From Cokeromyces recurvatus (lineage: Eukaryota; Mucoromycota; Mucoromycetes; Mucorales; Mucoraceae): a stretch of 64,000 nucleotides of DNA. Of this stretch, positions 1-11,520 are shown in pieces. The position numbers were made by a program, and so were the translations under genes. The notes under the pieces are model-generated. The model saw only the letters and a program-made list of their open reading frames with translations, had not been told where the DNA came from and did no database searches. The stretch covers positions 809,501 to 873,500 of the forward strand of contig NW_026251391.1 in assembly GCF_025118155.1 (NCBI RefSeq), given 5' to 3'. How positions within the stretch are numbered: the first letter of the stretch is position 1; each line of letters starts with the position of its first letter.

Positions 1-380
1 CTACATCAAGATGGAATGAAGAATTCGGATACGGTTAGGATAAAAGACCAGATGTCAGGTGCCACAGTAATACTTGAGAGAGAAATCAAGCTTAGATCAA
101 GAACTAGACTTCGATCGGTTATTGTCAGCATTAACAAAGTTAAAACCTCAAAAGTATGTAACTTCTGTAAGGAAACAGGGCTGAAGGAAACAAAGCTTCC
201 GAATGATAAATATACTAAAAGTATTCTAAATTACAAAAAACTATCGTATACTTTGGAATAGAGATGTCAAATGCAAGCAAAAATAGATTAGACATGTCGC
301 AGTCTATTTGGGAAGACCTGCTGTCTTTCAGTGAGAAATCACTGTAGAGGAAACTGTTTCGCTAGCAATAGTGATTTAGA
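1..380 (+). pseudogene. Decayed 3' end of a Fanzor/TnpB-like transposon nuclease
   Basis: An open frame at 16-261 carries the tail of a Fanzor/IS605-OrfB type protein: a basic helix followed by TSKVCNFC, the usual position of the first Cys pair of the C-terminal zinc ribbon. After the stop at about 261, the region that should hold the second Cys pair and the RuvC-III Asp is frame-broken. At about 306-342 a one-base shift restores a WG-RPAVF-Q like end, similar to the conserved end I know from Mucorales Fanzor copies. The gene runs off the left edge. It belongs to a different subfamily from the copy at 9.4-11.2 kb (TSKVCNFC versus TSSFCPKC). The alternative is an unrelated zinc-ribbon protein; the motif order favours Fanzor. 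Confidence 0.5.
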
Positions 381-748
381 TATCCACAGGTAATTTGTCA
401 CTTGTCCAAAAACTCATAGTAATTCGTTTCATTTTTTTTTTGTTCCTTCTCAAATTGAATTCTTATTTGTCTTAATTTTTTTTTGTAATTTGTCTCAATT
501 TCAAGTAATTATGTCTATGTCCCAAACAAAATAAACTATTTTTTCTTCGGTAAAATATATTATAGTTTATCCTTTCTTTTTTTGTTCTTTTCTCTGATAA
601 CTTCAACTCTCTTTCCTAAAAAGAAAGAAAGAAAGAAAAAAAAAGAAAATATGATAAAAATATTCTGAAGAGAAATGTTTCTGTATTATTAAGCTTTTTT
701 TTTTTACAACGTCTACTTACAGCCAACAGTTCTTTATAAGCAAGTTTT

Positions 749-836
<88 letters not shown>

Positions 837-1482
837 TCTTTCATTTCAACAAAAAGAACATAAAGAGAGGATACGGAGAACAGTTAATACCATTGATATA
901 ATAATAAAAGAACGCTTTGTAATTACTAGCTGCTTAAAGAAAATAGAGGTCAACAAAAAAAAAAAAAAAAAAAAAAAAATTGGGTAATTTTAAGTTTAGA
1001 CACAGATGTTTTAAACTGTATCCAACATAATACAACTATCATCATCTTTATATAGCAAGTATAGAAGACAATACAAAATAGACCGTTATTATTATTATTT
1101 AATTGCTTAGTGTATGATCTCTAATATATCCATTTTTTTTTAAAAAAAAAAAATATAGAAAATATAAATTACATGTGAATGATGATAATAATATTGTTGG
1201 GTCTATTCTTTTTTTGGAAGATATTTATTGCTTTTTCCTTTTTTTTTAAAAAAAGAAAAAAAAAAAAAAGAAAATAACTGTCATTATTATGTAAAAAAAA
1301 AAAAAAAAAGATGAATATATTATGTTATATGTACAAAAGCAGAAGAATTATTATTCATTTTTTAATAAGCAATTATGTTATATGCATAGATAGTTGTTAT
1401 TGATTTAAAATGTACAAATGTTATAATATGCAAGTGAATGGAGAGAGAGAGAGAATGATTATGTATCAATATCGATGAATAT
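381..1482. other. Gene-free AT-rich spacer with homopolymers
   Basis: No coding signal is visible. It contains a (TTTC)n tract at 747-800 running straight into a poly(T) tract to about 831, plus poly(A) runs near 955-979, 1256-1270 and 1293-1309. It is probably the 3' flank of the minus-strand gene that ends at 1483. Confidence 0.6.
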
Positions 1483-2188
1483 TTATAAAATGGAAGTTTG
1501 AACTTTCTTTGCTCTTCTTTTCCTAAGAGTGCCATTTGCTACTTTCTCTTGACGTGTTACACGACGAGAGCGCATCTCTGCATGACGATTGCGATAAGAG
1601 TCAACTGCACGCTGAATAAGACCTCGACGACCACAAAGTTGGTCTTCATTTAACCAACAAAGTTTCCAACCAAGCTTATTACAACTTGTTTCATATTCCC
1701 AACGATTACCGTCGTATTCTTCTCTTTCCACATTAGCTCTTGGATAAATCTATTATAGGATGATTATATACATATATATGCATATAAATACGAATAGTAA
1801 ATTTTAATAATGAATGAATACATATATATAAATATACATATACATACAGCATTTTGAACTCGGAAAGTAGCAGGAATATTATCCAAATTTACACTTTCAA
1901 CATCAGTACGAACTGTATATTCTTTTACGAGACGATCATGTGAATAAAGAAAAGTAATATGTTCAATACCGTCAATAACTCTTGCAACCGGTTCATGAGC
2001 TGATAAAGAGACTACAGAAGCAACAGAAGGGTGAGAAGATGCTCGACGACGATGTGTACGTGTAGGAGTAGAATGACAATCGGTCGATTTTCGACGCATA
2101 GCACCTCGACCTTTATTATTATTTGTGGATGTTGAAATAATTTCATTCGTAGATAATTTCATGATAGGTATCGAATTATTATTATTAC

Positions 2189-2255
<67 letters not shown>

Positions 2256-2999
2256 GGTAGTAGTAGCGGTAGTTGTTAAATGATGAGGTAAATAATAAGG
2301 CATAGAAGGTGGTGTAGAGATAGTACTGTTAGGTGAATTACTACTTGATCCAGATATAGAAGAAGGTGGAGTTATTTCACGAGAAGGTTGCTGTTGAAAT
2401 GAATTAACATAGGTAGGAAATTCATTATAGTTTATTGATTTTGAAGTAACAGGAAAGGATAAAGTTGAAGTAAAGTGATTATTATTGAAAGTGTTAGAAG
2501 GTGGTAAACAAACTGGAGGAGTAGGAGGAAGAATGAATTGCTGTGACTGAGATTGATAAGGCATAAATAAGGATTGAGATTCATGTTGCTGCTGTAAAGA
2601 AATATTGTTATTATTGTTATTATTGTTATTGTTATTGCTATTATTATTATTTATTATTGAGGGTTCCTCTTTAATAGTAGGAGGTATTTGAATATTAGAG
2701 CTCCAAGGAGTAAACAAGTTATTTAAAGACGAAACTATCGAATTATTTGGCTGTTGCTGTACTTGGTCTAGTGGCCAAATAGGTTGATCAACCAAACTTG
2801 TCATATCAATTTCTGTAGAGCTTAATACATCCATAAAATTAGTTTGTTGTTGTTGCTTATTATTTTCTGTACCGAGTAATGACCATGAATAATTATTATT
2901 CATGTATCGATTAGACTTTATTGCGTTATTCATTTTATCATCATAAGTAAAGATTTGGTCAGAAGCTGAAACTGTATTTATATATGATGAACTATCCAT
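1483..2999 (-). CDS. DUF8032-type nuclear/regulatory protein with Asn/Gln/Thr-rich N-terminus
   Basis: Two exons are read: 2999-1848 and 1749-1483 (donor GTATGT, acceptor ATAG, phase 0), giving about 472 residues. The N-terminal two thirds is low complexity, with Asn, Gln, Ser and Thr homopolymers coded by pure triplet runs. From about residue 305 there is a basic patch (RRKST, HRRRASS), then a compact C-terminal domain. Its landmarks are ITFLYSHDR, KEYTVRTDVES, FRVQNAIYPRANV, DGNRWEYETSCN, LGWKLCWLN, RGLIQRAVDSYRNR and a basic RSRRVTRQEK tail. This matches the DUF8032 domain that I recall from Mucoromycota and Basidiomycota, which has no assigned activity. The Q/N-rich tail plus a basic domain suggests a chromatin or transcription role, but that is inference. 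The splice joins NA to IYPRAN exactly inside the conserved domain, which supports the intron. Confidence 0.85.
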
Positions 3000-5253
3000 T
3001 ATTACTACTTATGTCGATAAAAGAAAGAAGAGAAAAAAAATTTTTGTTAAGAATATATAAATCAACGAAAAAGAGAAGAAGAAAAAAAAGAAAAAAAAGA
3101 AAAGAAAAAGTAGAACTTTGAATAAGAATAGGTCTAGCTTTTTTTTTTTTTTTTTTTTTATACATGTATATGAATATTTATTTATATACAAATATACATT
3201 TATGAGTTCATCCATGCGTGCATTTTTTTTTTTTTAAATGCGAATAACTTACATAGAAAAAAAAAAAGAGGTGAGACGAAATGAGTCTGAAACATTAGTG
3301 GCGATTAAAAAAGTAGAACAGGTTTTACAAATTTGACAGCTGGTTGGCTAAAATTCAATCAATTATACACTGTATTTTTCAAATTTAATACCTAATATAA
3401 TAAATGATACCAATAATTCTATAAACTATTTTCCATTATTATTAATAAAAGAAACAATATTTTTTTTTATTAATGTAATATGTAATTTATATAAATTTGT
3501 AACTAAAAGATCTAATAATTATTATTCTTCGTTATCCGGGTTAACACTATTTTAATTTCAGTTTTACATTATTAGAATTTTTTTGCCAGCTGAACCGATC
3601 TTATCCTAACAGGAATTTAGTAAATCATAGTCTTCTATTCATTCTTACTGTATATGCTTTACTTTTCTTTTTTTTTTATTTTAAATAGGCAAAATTATCA
3701 TACATCAATTAAAAATATAGGTTCAAATTGCTTGCCTAATATCTATATATATATCTATATTTATACATATATACCTATATATATATATATATATATATAC
3801 ATTTATATACACATACATGTATCCATGTCATGTTTACAACGATTATTTCTTGATCCGTATAATAACGTGAAAATAAGTTACAAATGACTAAATCAAGTAA
3901 ATCAATTGGTTGCAGGTATAAAATTCAATATCAGCTATACAAATATGTATTATCACTTAATCGATCGTCGTCCTTGTGATTTTAAACAATAATTTATCCG
4001 AGCTTTTTTATTATTATTTGACACCAGCATACTCATTATTACTGTGGAGTAAAAAGGAGAAAATCATTATGATTATTATTATTCAATAGATTCATTATAA
4101 GAAAGAAGAGGTCTTTGTATAGTAGAATAAGACTGCTGGGTTTTGAAAAAATATTTAGACGCAATTTTTTTTTCTTTTTTGCTAGAACGAGTTTTCTGTC
4201 AGTGAGACGATTTTGAATAATGATGAGACAAGAATAATTTTAGCTAGGACGATTCAAGATTATGGTGGCACTATCTTTTAAACCATTTGAGAAAAACGTG
4301 TGTAACGCTGAGACTACTATGAGCTAATGTGAAACTATTTTAAAACTACAAGATCCATTGAGCTGAAACTGTTTTTATTCTTTATTTCATTCACTACTCT
4401 ATTCACCTAACAATGTCTTTTAATAATTATAAGACAGAAGAGTAAGTGCAATTTGTAGACTAATACACTACGTCTGATGAAGAAATGAGAGAAACGGACG
4501 AATTGTTAGACATAGATTATGTGCACGCTCAATACTCTGTAATGAACGTTACTAATATGAATAGTATGGCCTCTGATGAATTAGAAGAAGTAAATAAAAA
4601 CTTAAGCAATTTACTAAAAGACATCCTCTGGATTCTCGTAACACCTTAACTCCTCGAATAATGGTCGCCTGTCAAACTGTATTTCTTAAAAACTGTGTTG
4701 CATGGATAACATGCATCCAAATACTTTTTCAAAGCCCAGTATATTTGGTCATAGTATGACTTCTGGTAAGGTTTATATCTCTGAAATTGTATTTCAAAGT
4801 CCTTTTTTTTTAGTCCAACTAGCCACACTGATTGATTAGCTCAGTAAAAGCTCTCTCTCTCTCTGGAAGCACTATTTTCTATCCTTTTGCCGCCTTCAAG
4901 AACAGCTTTCATTACTCACATTTATTATTGCAGTATTGTTAATTTTTTGTGTGTAGTAAAGTGTATTCAGCTTATTTGTTTTACTCTACTTTATTGTTTA
5001 GCTTGACCTAGCCATTCTTTAGCTTTTTTTTTTTTTTTTTTTTGTTACCGTGAGGACAATATTTGAATTGATGACTTAATCAATAGATATTATCTCCCAA
5101 AAATAAAATAAAAATATTTACTATAGGTATAAAAGGAAAATAAAGCGTGGCTCCGAGAGGATGTATTAAGTTGGAAGCCAGAGACTAGTTTAGTTTCGGC
5201 AGGTATCCTGATGTTTTTCATTTAGCTTTATAAGTAAAATATAAATCCTTCTA
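3000..5253. other. Spacer with a weak possible coding relic
   Basis: This holds the presumed promoter of the minus-strand DUF8032 gene, with poly(T)/poly(A) runs at 3141-3159 and 3223-3235, and a (TA)n-rich stretch at 3741-3800. At 4412-4650 (+) short protein-like frames interrupted by stops (acidic, DEEM and DELEEVNK stretches) look like a decayed ORF of unknown origin. A poly(T) tract lies at 5025-5043. No intact gene is seen. Confidence 0.5.
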
Positions 5254-5410
5254 AAATAAATGCTTCAAATACTATAGTAGATTGATATAATAGGAAGTAA
5301 TTAGCTTACTATTATAATATAATAACATTTATATATTCTCCATATTCACATTCATACACTTTGCGAAGAATTTTTGGGAGTGTCGAATTCATCCTTTGCA
5401 ATTTTTTGAT
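5254..5410 (-). mobile_element. Copy A of a Tc1/mariner transposase 3' end
   Basis: These 157 bases match 8580-8737 in direct orientation at roughly nine of ten positions by eye. In copy B the same stretch encodes the last codons of a mariner-type transposase (SKNCRG-IRHSQKFFAKCM) and its 3' flank. Copy A keeps only this end; similarity stops abruptly at both borders. Confidence 0.8.
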
Positions 5411-6117
5411 TTGATATCTAATTCTTCGAGTGTTTCAGTTTCTTTTTGTGTCTAATATTGCTTCTCTTCTGCTTCATGTATAGTTTTTGTCGTATTTGAA
5501 AAAGGTTATACACATACAAATAATCGGGTATAAAGAGATTAGAGTTCACATGCTCTACAACACACGAATAGAGTTATCAATTAATAATATTCGTTGAGTA
5601 ACGCTTTAGTATAATTGTGAGTAGCAATACTCATGTACAGAAAGGTGTTAGAGTATTACTATATATAAATACACCTTTATTGATATAAAAACAACACGGT
5701 GCTCACTACAAATTGGAATTAATTAGTCTTAATACTCAGAAATTTCAACTTAAATCAAAACTACTTGTCTCTTGTACTTTAATAAAACCGTACACAGAAT
5801 TTTACCTCCGCAACAACACTAAAAAACAAAACAAAAAACACCACCAGGTAGCCAGCCCTGATAAATCTCCTTAAATATATTGAACGACTTAATAACAAAT
5901 ACAGTGTGCAAGAATCATTTCTTATAGAGTCTACATTTAAACAGAAAATACATGAAATAAACTAAAAATACAGAGGGGAAAAGAATAGCTGATTTATTTA
6001 TTTTTTTGAAATGATATATACAATACTATTATTAAATATAATCTATTTAATATTCCCACTATGTATTGACAAGCTATACTATTACTATGAAGTTTATCAT
6101 TCAATGAGTCAAACTAA
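5411..6117. other. Spacer between the mariner fragment and the unknown-family pseudogene
   Basis: No coding region is supported and no repeat is recognised apart from AT-rich sequence. The minus-strand pseudogene ends at 6118. Confidence 0.5.
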
Positions 6118-7776
6118 TTATTTCTTAATTTGTAGCTCTTGATTCACATCGTCAATGATCATCTTTTCCCAGTCACCCATACTAACGACATCATCTGGAT
6201 GCTTTACAGATCTTGATTTTGATAAAGCTTCTTGAACATATTCAGGTTCTTCCTCCTTTTCTTTGCTGCTCGCTGATTCCTGACTCGATCCATAGTAGGT
6301 AACATATGGCTGATCAGCATTCACAGAGAGATCCAAATTATCATTCGAATACTTCTCAATGGCATCTATCATAGATATTAACTTCATATGATTAAGTGTA
6401 ACGAGCCGTTTAAGAGAAAGCACAATTTGAAGCAATTTGGCTGCTGCACCATAATGACCAGAGACAGATGAAATAAAAGCAGTTGCTTTTTTGTATACAA
6501 TAAAGTGGCCAGATGGAAGCATGCGGGTTCCAAATACTGTAAGCTTTCTTTCCTGCCATTGGCATGTCACTGCTTCCAATTCTCCCACTAACGTGCTTGA
6601 GTTGAGCCAATTCGACCAAAGCGTCAACATGTTTCGCTGCATTTCTTTACCTTTTTTGAAATCATATAGGGCTTCTTTATCTGTTGGTTTCTCTTCAGAT
6701 GTCAGATAATCCGATCCATCGTGATTATTACGAAGGATAAAATCCACACGTTGCTGGGCAAGATCCTTATTAGTTTCTTTCAATTTCTTGATGACCGCAG
6801 AACAGCATTCAGCCCTCTTAACATAAAAGGTATTGTCAAATAAGAATGCTCAATTCCAAATGAAGCTGTAGAGATTTGATCGTAGCCAACCTTCATCGTT
6901 AACATCGTTCAGCCTTTTTGAACGCCAAATATCAAACAGTCCATTTATTGCCGTTCTTAAATGTTTGATATTTTCCGACACATTATTATTTTCAAAAAGG
7001 GAACGTAGGAGCTTTTCTTCATCGTCTAAAGTGTGGCAAAGACCCAAATCAATTAGGATTCGTCGTTCTTCCAAAGTGACTGCAGATGTAAGACTGAAGT
7101 TGTAATGACTGATAATCATTGGTATTACTGATTTATACATTCTGGAAATTGGTTTCGTAAAATCAATAATATTTTCTTTACAGTCCTTGCTATTGATAAT
7201 ACACTTTAGAGCTTCTTCCGGTCCAAGATCCTTGAGAGCCATTCTGGACGACTCTTTGGGAATGAATGCTTTCTGTCTTTTTCTATTCTTGCTGCTTCGC
7301 AGTAAGTGTTCCTTACTCTGCCTTTTTGAATGCCGTTGTTTTGAAGAGGATGGCTGTTATCCTGTGGACGATGGCTGGTGATTATATGATGATTGTGGCG
7401 TTTGAAGTTGTTGTAGTTCAATTTAACAACTTGCGTTACTTTTCATCACCAAAATAGCATTTGTTTGCCTGTCATTTGTAATTTGGCTTTTGAACAAATT
7501 GATGACGTGAGAACTCTTCATCAACTTTGCAAGGGCTGGCGTTCTTCTCCTAGCTTCTTTGGCTTTATCGCAATCATGATGGTCCTTAAATGTGTTCAAC
7601 ACTGACTCGTATTTGCTTGATACAGTTGCCACATCGTTTTCTAAATCGACAATCAAATACTTTGAGAAGATTATTTTTACCAGCTCAAGCATATTCCAAT
7701 CTGCAATGCTATTTGCATCTAGGAATGTACGAATGTTTTCTTCTACCTTTGCACTAATTTCAGAAAGTAAACTCAA
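6118..7776 (-). pseudogene. Broken member of a Mucorales-specific multigene family, function unknown
   Basis: One minus-strand reading frame stays in register for 553 codons (7776-6118) and is interrupted only by three nonsense codons: TAA at 7425-7423, TAA at 7359-7357 and TGA at 6852-6850. There is no frameshift. Landmarks are an N-terminal helical region, a basic Ser/Lys linker (about 7330-7250), a DEGWLRSNLYSFIWN block immediately before the TGA, then KRAECCSAVIKKLKE, RVDFILRNNHDGSDYL, and a late block VFGTRMLPSGHF followed by LSLKRLVTLNHMKL. I recognise this architecture as an expanded family of uncharacterised proteins in Mucorales genomes, often near repeats; no activity is known to me. 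The preserved frame suggests recent inactivation, or stop codons lying in an unrecognised intron (possible for the first two, unlikely for the third). It lies between direct mariner-end repeats. Confidence 0.65.
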
Positions 7777-8579
7777 GTTGGCGATAACCTTTTTTTAAAA
7801 TGGGAATATGCAATACTTTTTTTTTTATCAATATGAACTTCAAAAATTATGACGTCACACATGACGTACGCTTAAACACACTGCAAAAAAAAAAAAAATA
7901 TTTATTTTATTTTACTCAATAACCAACCCTAACTTTTATATACCAGAAACCAAGCGATAATGGGAAGAGAACCATTCTATTTATTGATGGTGGGATACAA
8001 CTTGATTACATTCACATAATGTGGTACATTTTATATAACTTTATAACTAATTACTTAACAATAATAGTCTTTGATATTCACTTCATAGTCAGAGAAAATA
8101 CTACAGTAATATCAAGTAATATTAGGAAAAGGTAGAACATTGTATTAAGATAGAATAAAGATGGAATCATGCTGTACATTTAGTGGATGAAAAAAAAGAT
8201 CAGGCCAAACATCGGAAGATGTGCTTAAAGTGGAGAAGGTAAAGATTACCTCAAAGTTGCTCTTTAATTGAAGTCAGCCGTAATGTAATTGATTGGTTTA
8301 ACGATTCCATTTGTGCTAATTAAATCTGTACACTTTTATAGAGTCGCTTGTTCTATGTGGATGTTAATCATTTATCTTGAAGTAAATGACATAGCTATTG
8401 ATGCTTATCATTATAAGGTCCCTCTTCTTGAAGTAAATGACATAACTATTGATACTTACTGTGATTAACGTTACCAAGGCCAATTAAGAATTTCTTAGAG
8501 TGTTTAATCAAATTATCTTTAGCTCAATCAAAGCTTTCCATTTTTTACAGAAGGGCTCGAATATTTTTAGTAATCAATC
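7777..8579. other. Spacer with a short tandem duplication
   Basis: No gene is seen. A 35-base unit at 8375-8409 is repeated at 8426-8460 with about three mismatches (51-base offset). A poly(A) run lies at 7885-7898. Confidence 0.6.
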
Positions 8580-9370
8580 AAAACAAAATGCTTCAGATAC
8601 TATAGTAGGTTGAATAATAGGAAGTAATTAGTTTATTATTATAATGTAATAGCATTCATATATTCTCCATATTCATATTCATACACTTTGCGAAAAATTT
8701 TTGGGAGTGTCGAATTCATCCTCTGCAATTTTTTGATGTAATTGTTATTGCTGCTTTTCCAATACGGTCAGCTATTAGTGGTGTCTTGCGAACTTCTTTG
8801 CTTGATCTTTGTCCAATACTCTTCAATAGGATTTAGTAACAGTGAGTAAGGTGGTAAAAAACATGGCAGTATGGCCATGTTTACGGATGACATGCAAAAC
8901 ATTAGGTGTTTTGTTAATTGCAGCGTTGTCCATCACAAAATACATGCTTTTTAACCTTAATTTATTCAACAACGCCCTATTTCTTCAATAAATAGTAACA
9001 AATGACTTGAGTTGGTCCCATGAGGTGGGTCTCTCTTAGCACCAGCTATCTTTTGTTTTTTTTTTCTGCCACTAGTTTTTGGAATTTGCTGAGAAAGTGC
9101 AGTCAATTCATATACAGACATACAACCCAGAATATTCAAGTTAATACTTTTGGGTTGAACTTCCACTTCTGCGGGTGTTCTCCTCTTCGACCAGGCTACA
9201 GAGTGCACCCTATTCTTTTTGAATCCGCTCTCATCAATAAGTACGGACCTTCTTTTAAAATTGATACTGTTATCATTAATATACTCAACAAACTGTCTTC
9301 GCAGTTTCCTCAAATCTTCAGAATTATGAGCTGTTGTTCTGGTTTGAGTATGAGTGAGCGTAAATACCAT
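8580..9370 (-). pseudogene. Degenerate Tc1/mariner (IS630-type) DDE transposase
   Basis: Read on the minus strand, the catalytic core is still recognisable across several frames. The first Asp sits in VLIDESGF (codon 9233-9235), followed by VAWSKRRTPAEVEV and the strand that ends ILGCMS. The second Asp is in VMDNAAINKT (codon 8928-8930). LPPYS followed by NPIEEYWTKIK carries the terminal Glu (near 8822-8824). All three acidic positions survive locally, but frame changes between 9370 and 8940 and again near the end destroy the ORF. The open piece at 9370-8966 holds the first catalytic block only. The N-terminal DNA-binding HTH is absent, because upstream sequence passes directly into the Fanzor pseudogene through an ATTTT-type repeat (9380-9403). 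The last 157 bases are duplicated at 5254-5410. Confidence 0.85.
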
Positions 9371-9379
9371 TTTTTTTTA

Positions 9380-9403
9380 AAAATAAAATAAAATAAAATA
9401 AAA
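9380..9403. repeat. (AAAAT)n microsatellite at the transposase/Fanzor junction
   Basis: About four to five AAAAT units separate the mariner transposase relic from the truncated Fanzor relic. This suggests slippage or a junction formed by target-primed or microhomology-mediated joining. Confidence 0.8.
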
Positions 9404-9415
9404 TTGGTGTTTACT

Positions 9416-11152
9416 GCAACAGGCCGTGGCACTCAACTACTGGACACTTGTCTCACATATGCGGTCGAGGGTTCTTGATATAAGGAAGTTTTTTTAACTT
9501 CCTATTTTTACATTTGGGGCAGAACGACGACGTCTTGTATTCGTCCAACAAGTATACTTGTAACCCTTCTTTCTTCAACATCCTCCTTATACCAACACCT
9601 CTGATAGGTTCGTGATATTTTGTATTACTAGCGGACCAGTTGCCAAGAACAAGTACACAGTCTTCACCGAATTTTTGCTTTAACGTCTTTGGCAGACGGG
9701 CGTCTAATTGTTTCCTATTAATATAAGAAGAAAGCTTTATTTTTCTGAAAGGAAGTGATCCAGGATAATCACTTCGATAATAGTTTGAAAGGAGATCACT
9801 TGCATTCCGTCTTGCTTCTAAATATCTAGAGTACTTCTGGGGATCAACTGTCGAAGTGGAATGCGTAGTCAAAGACTTCTCCAAATCACTGACTGTCTTG
9901 GGCTTATTTTGCTGATGAAATTTTCTAAATTTTCTTGACTTTGTCTCCTTAGCCCTTTGATTGCTGGTGTATCGATATATGAAGCTATCGTGTCTTGATT
10001 CGCTTTTCTCGCCCATGCAAAATAACATATCCCTTCTACCAGGATCTATAAATACGCACTTGTTGGTGGTAAGTTGAAGCTCTTCGTTGTTCAACTTATC
10101 GATATATTGAAACTCGTTATTGTTTGTTGGAAAACGTTTACTGGTATTTCTTGTGCTGCCTTTGCTGGTTTCCTTGTTTTGTTTCTATATCGAGACCCTA
10201 ACACCATCTGTATGGATCATTCCACGAAACTTGAGTGACTTTGCATCACCTTGATCTTTTAGGGCATACAGGAAATGTTGACGGCTTTTTCCCAAATAAG
10301 ATTTTTATCTAGTTTTGATCTTTGGGAATCTTCCAAAATATTGTTATTCAATATCATAGAGTCAATGGTGACATAACATGGTATATGAGTTCGCCTCAAT
10401 GGGAAGCATGCGAATGATTTGAAACCTAAACGTTCACACAAATCAGCTAATTTATAATATGCAATAGGATTCGCTTTGCAGTCATAATAAATATTGTTGT
10501 TCTTGAATTTATATTGTGAACTATAAGTGCCAAAAAAAAAATCTCGTATATGTGCGATCGCTTCTTCGGTTAACTGATCCACGGTTAAATTTTGGATATT
10601 TCCTGAAGCAACTGATAACTTCAATTGAGTGCAAGGTTGTGTTATCTCGTTTTTAATGATTTTTTAATCTCTTCTTCAGCCACTTTTTGCTTTTTCAATA
10701 TTTCTCTTCTTGCCGCTATTCTGTCTTTTTGCTGTGCTAGTAAATTTACAAACGTCCTAAGCTTATTGCCAAATTGCAGCATGATGCCGTTTTTGTAGGC
10801 AGTATCTGTCTTTGCACACTCGTATGCAGCAATTTTTTGAGAATATTTCAATTCTATGGGGGTATAGCCACATAATCCGCACTATTCGTTCAAGTATTTA
10901 ATCAAATTTCTAAACTCTGTGGTTTTAGTTGATTTTGTAGGTGGCAACTTCTTCGTGTGTTGCACAAGTGACGAAAAAAACTTGTATGTAGAAGTCTTTT
11001 TCAGCATATTTTTTGATATCGAACGCTTCACATCTTTTTAATTCACTGATGAATAAACCCCAAGCCTGCCCCTTCCATCCAAATGAACTCTTCACACGCT
11101 CACATAGTTTTTCTTGTTTGTATATATGAATAACCGTCTTCAGATGCCCCAA
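9416..11152 (-). pseudogene. Degenerate Fanzor (eukaryotic TnpB-like RNA-guided nuclease) gene
   Basis: Minus-strand pieces at 11152-10925, 10851-10642, 10624-10259 and 10262-9453 assemble in order into one Fanzor-type protein across at least three frame changes and an in-frame TAG (10187-10185). Landmarks are VIHIYKQEKLCERVK, then KYSQKIAAYE, an ARREILKKQK helix, and FKSFACFPLRRTHIPCYV. Next come KFRGMIHTDGV, and the RuvC-I block CVFIDPGRRDMLFCM (Asp codon 10046-10044). The RuvC-II block is LLDEYKTSSFCPKC (Glu codon 9542-9540), with the first zinc-ribbon Cys pair directly after. A second Cys block (DKCPVVECHG) follows the TGA at 9455-9453; the RuvC-III Asp region is lost at the junction with the mariner relic. 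Fanzor proteins are established transposon-encoded, guide-RNA-directed DNA nucleases of eukaryotes; this copy cannot be functional. Confidence 0.8.
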
Positions 11153-11159
11153 ATCTATT

Positions 11160-11520
11160 GAAGATCCACTCTCTTATCTCTTGAACCTATTACCATCAAC
11201 ATTCCACACTAAGAAAATGAGAAAATCAATTGATGTCTGGCTCATACGCTGGCCTTCTCTATATGCAATACTGCTTGAGATGGATTATCTTGCTTCACTC
11301 CCAAATCCCTGAAACCTCTGACCATTATCTTCTTTCAATACAACAACGAATTTCTGATAGTTAATTATCATTACTTATACATACACTTTAACATTTTCCC
11401 TTTTATCCCAAAAGGGTTTTTCTTTCCTTTTTTTTTCATAGCGATCTGACCAGGGCAAAACAGTATATAAATGCTATGTGCTCATTGGCCATTTTTTAAT
11501 TTTTAAATAAAATTCTTAAT
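11160..11520 (+). mobile_element. 3' end of a second LINE copy (5'-truncated)
   Basis: Sequence at about 11390-11510 is homologous to the 3' end of the LINE at 18260-18370. Shared features are a CCCTTTT/AAAAGGG hairpin followed by a T-rich stretch, then an AGGGCAAAACAGTATATAAATG-like block and GTGCTCATTGG, ending in an A/T tail. It lies in + orientation immediately outside the 5' end of the Fanzor relic. The left border is uncertain. Confidence 0.65.

Noticed and set aside
3654..3887. Plus-strand ORF of 77 codons
   Set aside because: Mostly TA-microsatellite translation (Ile/Tyr repeats); no domain or plausible context.
4646..4828. Minus-strand 60-codon ORF
   Set aside because: No recognisable family and no supporting splice or start context; may be part of a decayed element but unsupported.
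4830..4850. tRNA-like TAGCTCAGT box
   Set aside because: No acceptor stem, anticodon arm or matching B box nearby.
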